Positions 12,578 through 13,116 of a DNA stretch of 13,116 bases are shown in pieces. This DNA comes from Hungatella sp. UBA3147. Its GTDB lineage: Bacteria > Bacillota > Clostridia > Lachnospirales > Lachnospiraceae. The notes beneath the pieces are model-generated. The model was given only the letters and a program-made list of their open reading frames with translations, made no database searches and was not told the DNA's origin. The position numbers were made by a program, and so were the translations under genes. How positions within the stretch are numbered: the stretch's first letter is position 1; each line of letters opens with the position of its first letter. The stretch lies in assembly GCA_002365025.1 (NCBI GenBank), contig DEYX01000086.1, positions 1-13,116 of the forward strand. Reading direction: 5' to 3'.

Positions 12578-13116
12578 ATGTTGGAGATCGGCGTACAGTC
12601 TAGAGGAATCATCAGAGAAAGTGCATTAGAAGCAGGGTATAAGAGAATTAAGCAGGCTGGAATCACTTGCGTGGATTACAATATTGTGAGCCCTGAAGAC
12701 AGCAAAGAGAAACTGGAAGTTACCTATTTTAAAAAACATCAGGAATGCGCAGCAAGGTATGGGTTACGGTTTTCTCAAGTGCATGCGCCTATATTTAAGT
12801 ACGAATCAAACGGACCGGATAAAATGGATTATATTCTGGAGGAAATGAAGAAAAGTATTGCCATATGCAGGCTTCTTGGAAGTCCATATATGGTAGTGCA
12901 TCCGCTAGAACTTGCATTTGAGCTGGGAAGGGCAGAAGAGAAAAAAATTAACCTGGAATATTTTGGATCATTGGCAGTAGAAGCCAGACAGCATGATGTT
13001 ATGATATGCATTGAAAATATGCCTTACCGAAGAGCCGGAAGGGTATGGGAAGGTGCTTGTTCCGAAGCTTATAAGACGGTAGAATATATTGATATCTTGA
13101 ATAAGGAAGCAGGAGA
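12578..13116 (+). CDS. Sugar phosphate isomerase/epimerase-like TIM-barrel protein (partial, runs off the window)
   Basis: Open from ATG 12578 to the end of the window with no stop (179 complete codons). AAAGG (12566-12570) lies 7 nt upstream of the ATG. The sequence follows the xylose isomerase-like/AP endonuclease 2 TIM-barrel fold: a first strand at LEIGVQSRG (2-10), GITCVDYN on the second (28-35), FSQVHAPIFKY (66-75) with H69 on a strand end, SPYMVVHPLEL (102-112) with H108, and VMICIENMPYRRAG (141-154) with E146. The two His and the Glu at strand ends are the usual metal-ligand or active-site positions of the superfamily. The full family length is about 260-290 aa, so roughly the last third is missing. 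The substrate cannot be assigned; inosose or ketose isomerisation or epimerisation is more likely than DNA repair. Confidence 0.82.
   Translation, partial: MLEIGVQSRGIIRESALEAGYKRIKQAGITCVDYNIVSPEDSKEKLEVTYFKKHQECAARYGLRFSQVHAPIFKYESNGPDKMDYILEEMKKSIAICRLLGSPYMVVHPLELAFELGRAEEKKINLEYFGSLAVEARQHDVMICIENMPYRRAGRVWEGACSEAYKTVEYIDILNKEAG

Noticed and set aside
1..13116. CRISPR arrays, tRNA or rRNA genes, phage modules
   Set aside because: No regularly spaced repeats, cloverleaf-like genes, rRNA signature stretches or phage structural genes were seen.

Overview
The window looks like a chromosomal segment from a motile, low-to-moderate GC Firmicute, most likely a clostridium of the Lachnospiraceae type. 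This rests on strong AGGAGG-type ribosome binding sites, U-tailed hairpin terminators, a short flagellin, a YjfB-family motility protein and an OmpR/histidine-kinase pair with the NTG/GGSGIGLSIV signature common in these bacteria. The species assignment is inference; no rRNA or other phylogenetic marker is present. All intact genes are on the plus strand.

Layout: (1) 30-1256 holds a CDP-alcohol phosphatidyltransferase-family membrane enzyme and a DinB-like putative metalloenzyme, ending in a terminator. (2) 1501-3728 holds two tandem, overlapping paralogous GT-A glycosyltransferases with helical-repeat C-termini. (3) 3729-4511 is a gene-poor scar: a doubtful Cys-rich small ORF, a large inverted repeat and the decayed 3' end of a methyl-accepting chemotaxis protein gene. 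(4) 4512-5354 is kduI, alone in its own transcription unit. (5) 5580-7817 is a two-component system. (6) 7911-8099 is a small YjfB-family protein behind a sigma-28-like -10 element, followed by an unusual nested hairpin. (7) 8392-9498 is an AT-rich, probably acquired, secreted SPRY plus double-Big2 protein, followed by a minus-strand IS256-family transposase remnant. (8) 10029-12284 is flagellin and a third GT-A/helical-repeat glycosyltransferase. (9) 12578 to the right edge is a partial TIM-barrel sugar isomerase/epimerase or endonuclease-IV-like protein.

The likely theme is motility plus surface glycosylation. Flagellin is immediately followed by a glycosyltransferase, two related glycosyltransferases lie about 6 kb upstream, a motility-associated small protein shares a promoter-like element with flagellin, and a chemoreceptor has decayed nearby. 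The most interesting non-coding signals are the long structured flagellin leader, which has a GGA-loop hairpin close to the Shine-Dalgarno (a plausible CsrA target), and the shared TTATCTT-N14/15-CGATA element. I did not find an obviously new multi-gene defence or mobile system. The best candidate for an undescribed system is the three-member glycosyltransferase set tied to flagellin.
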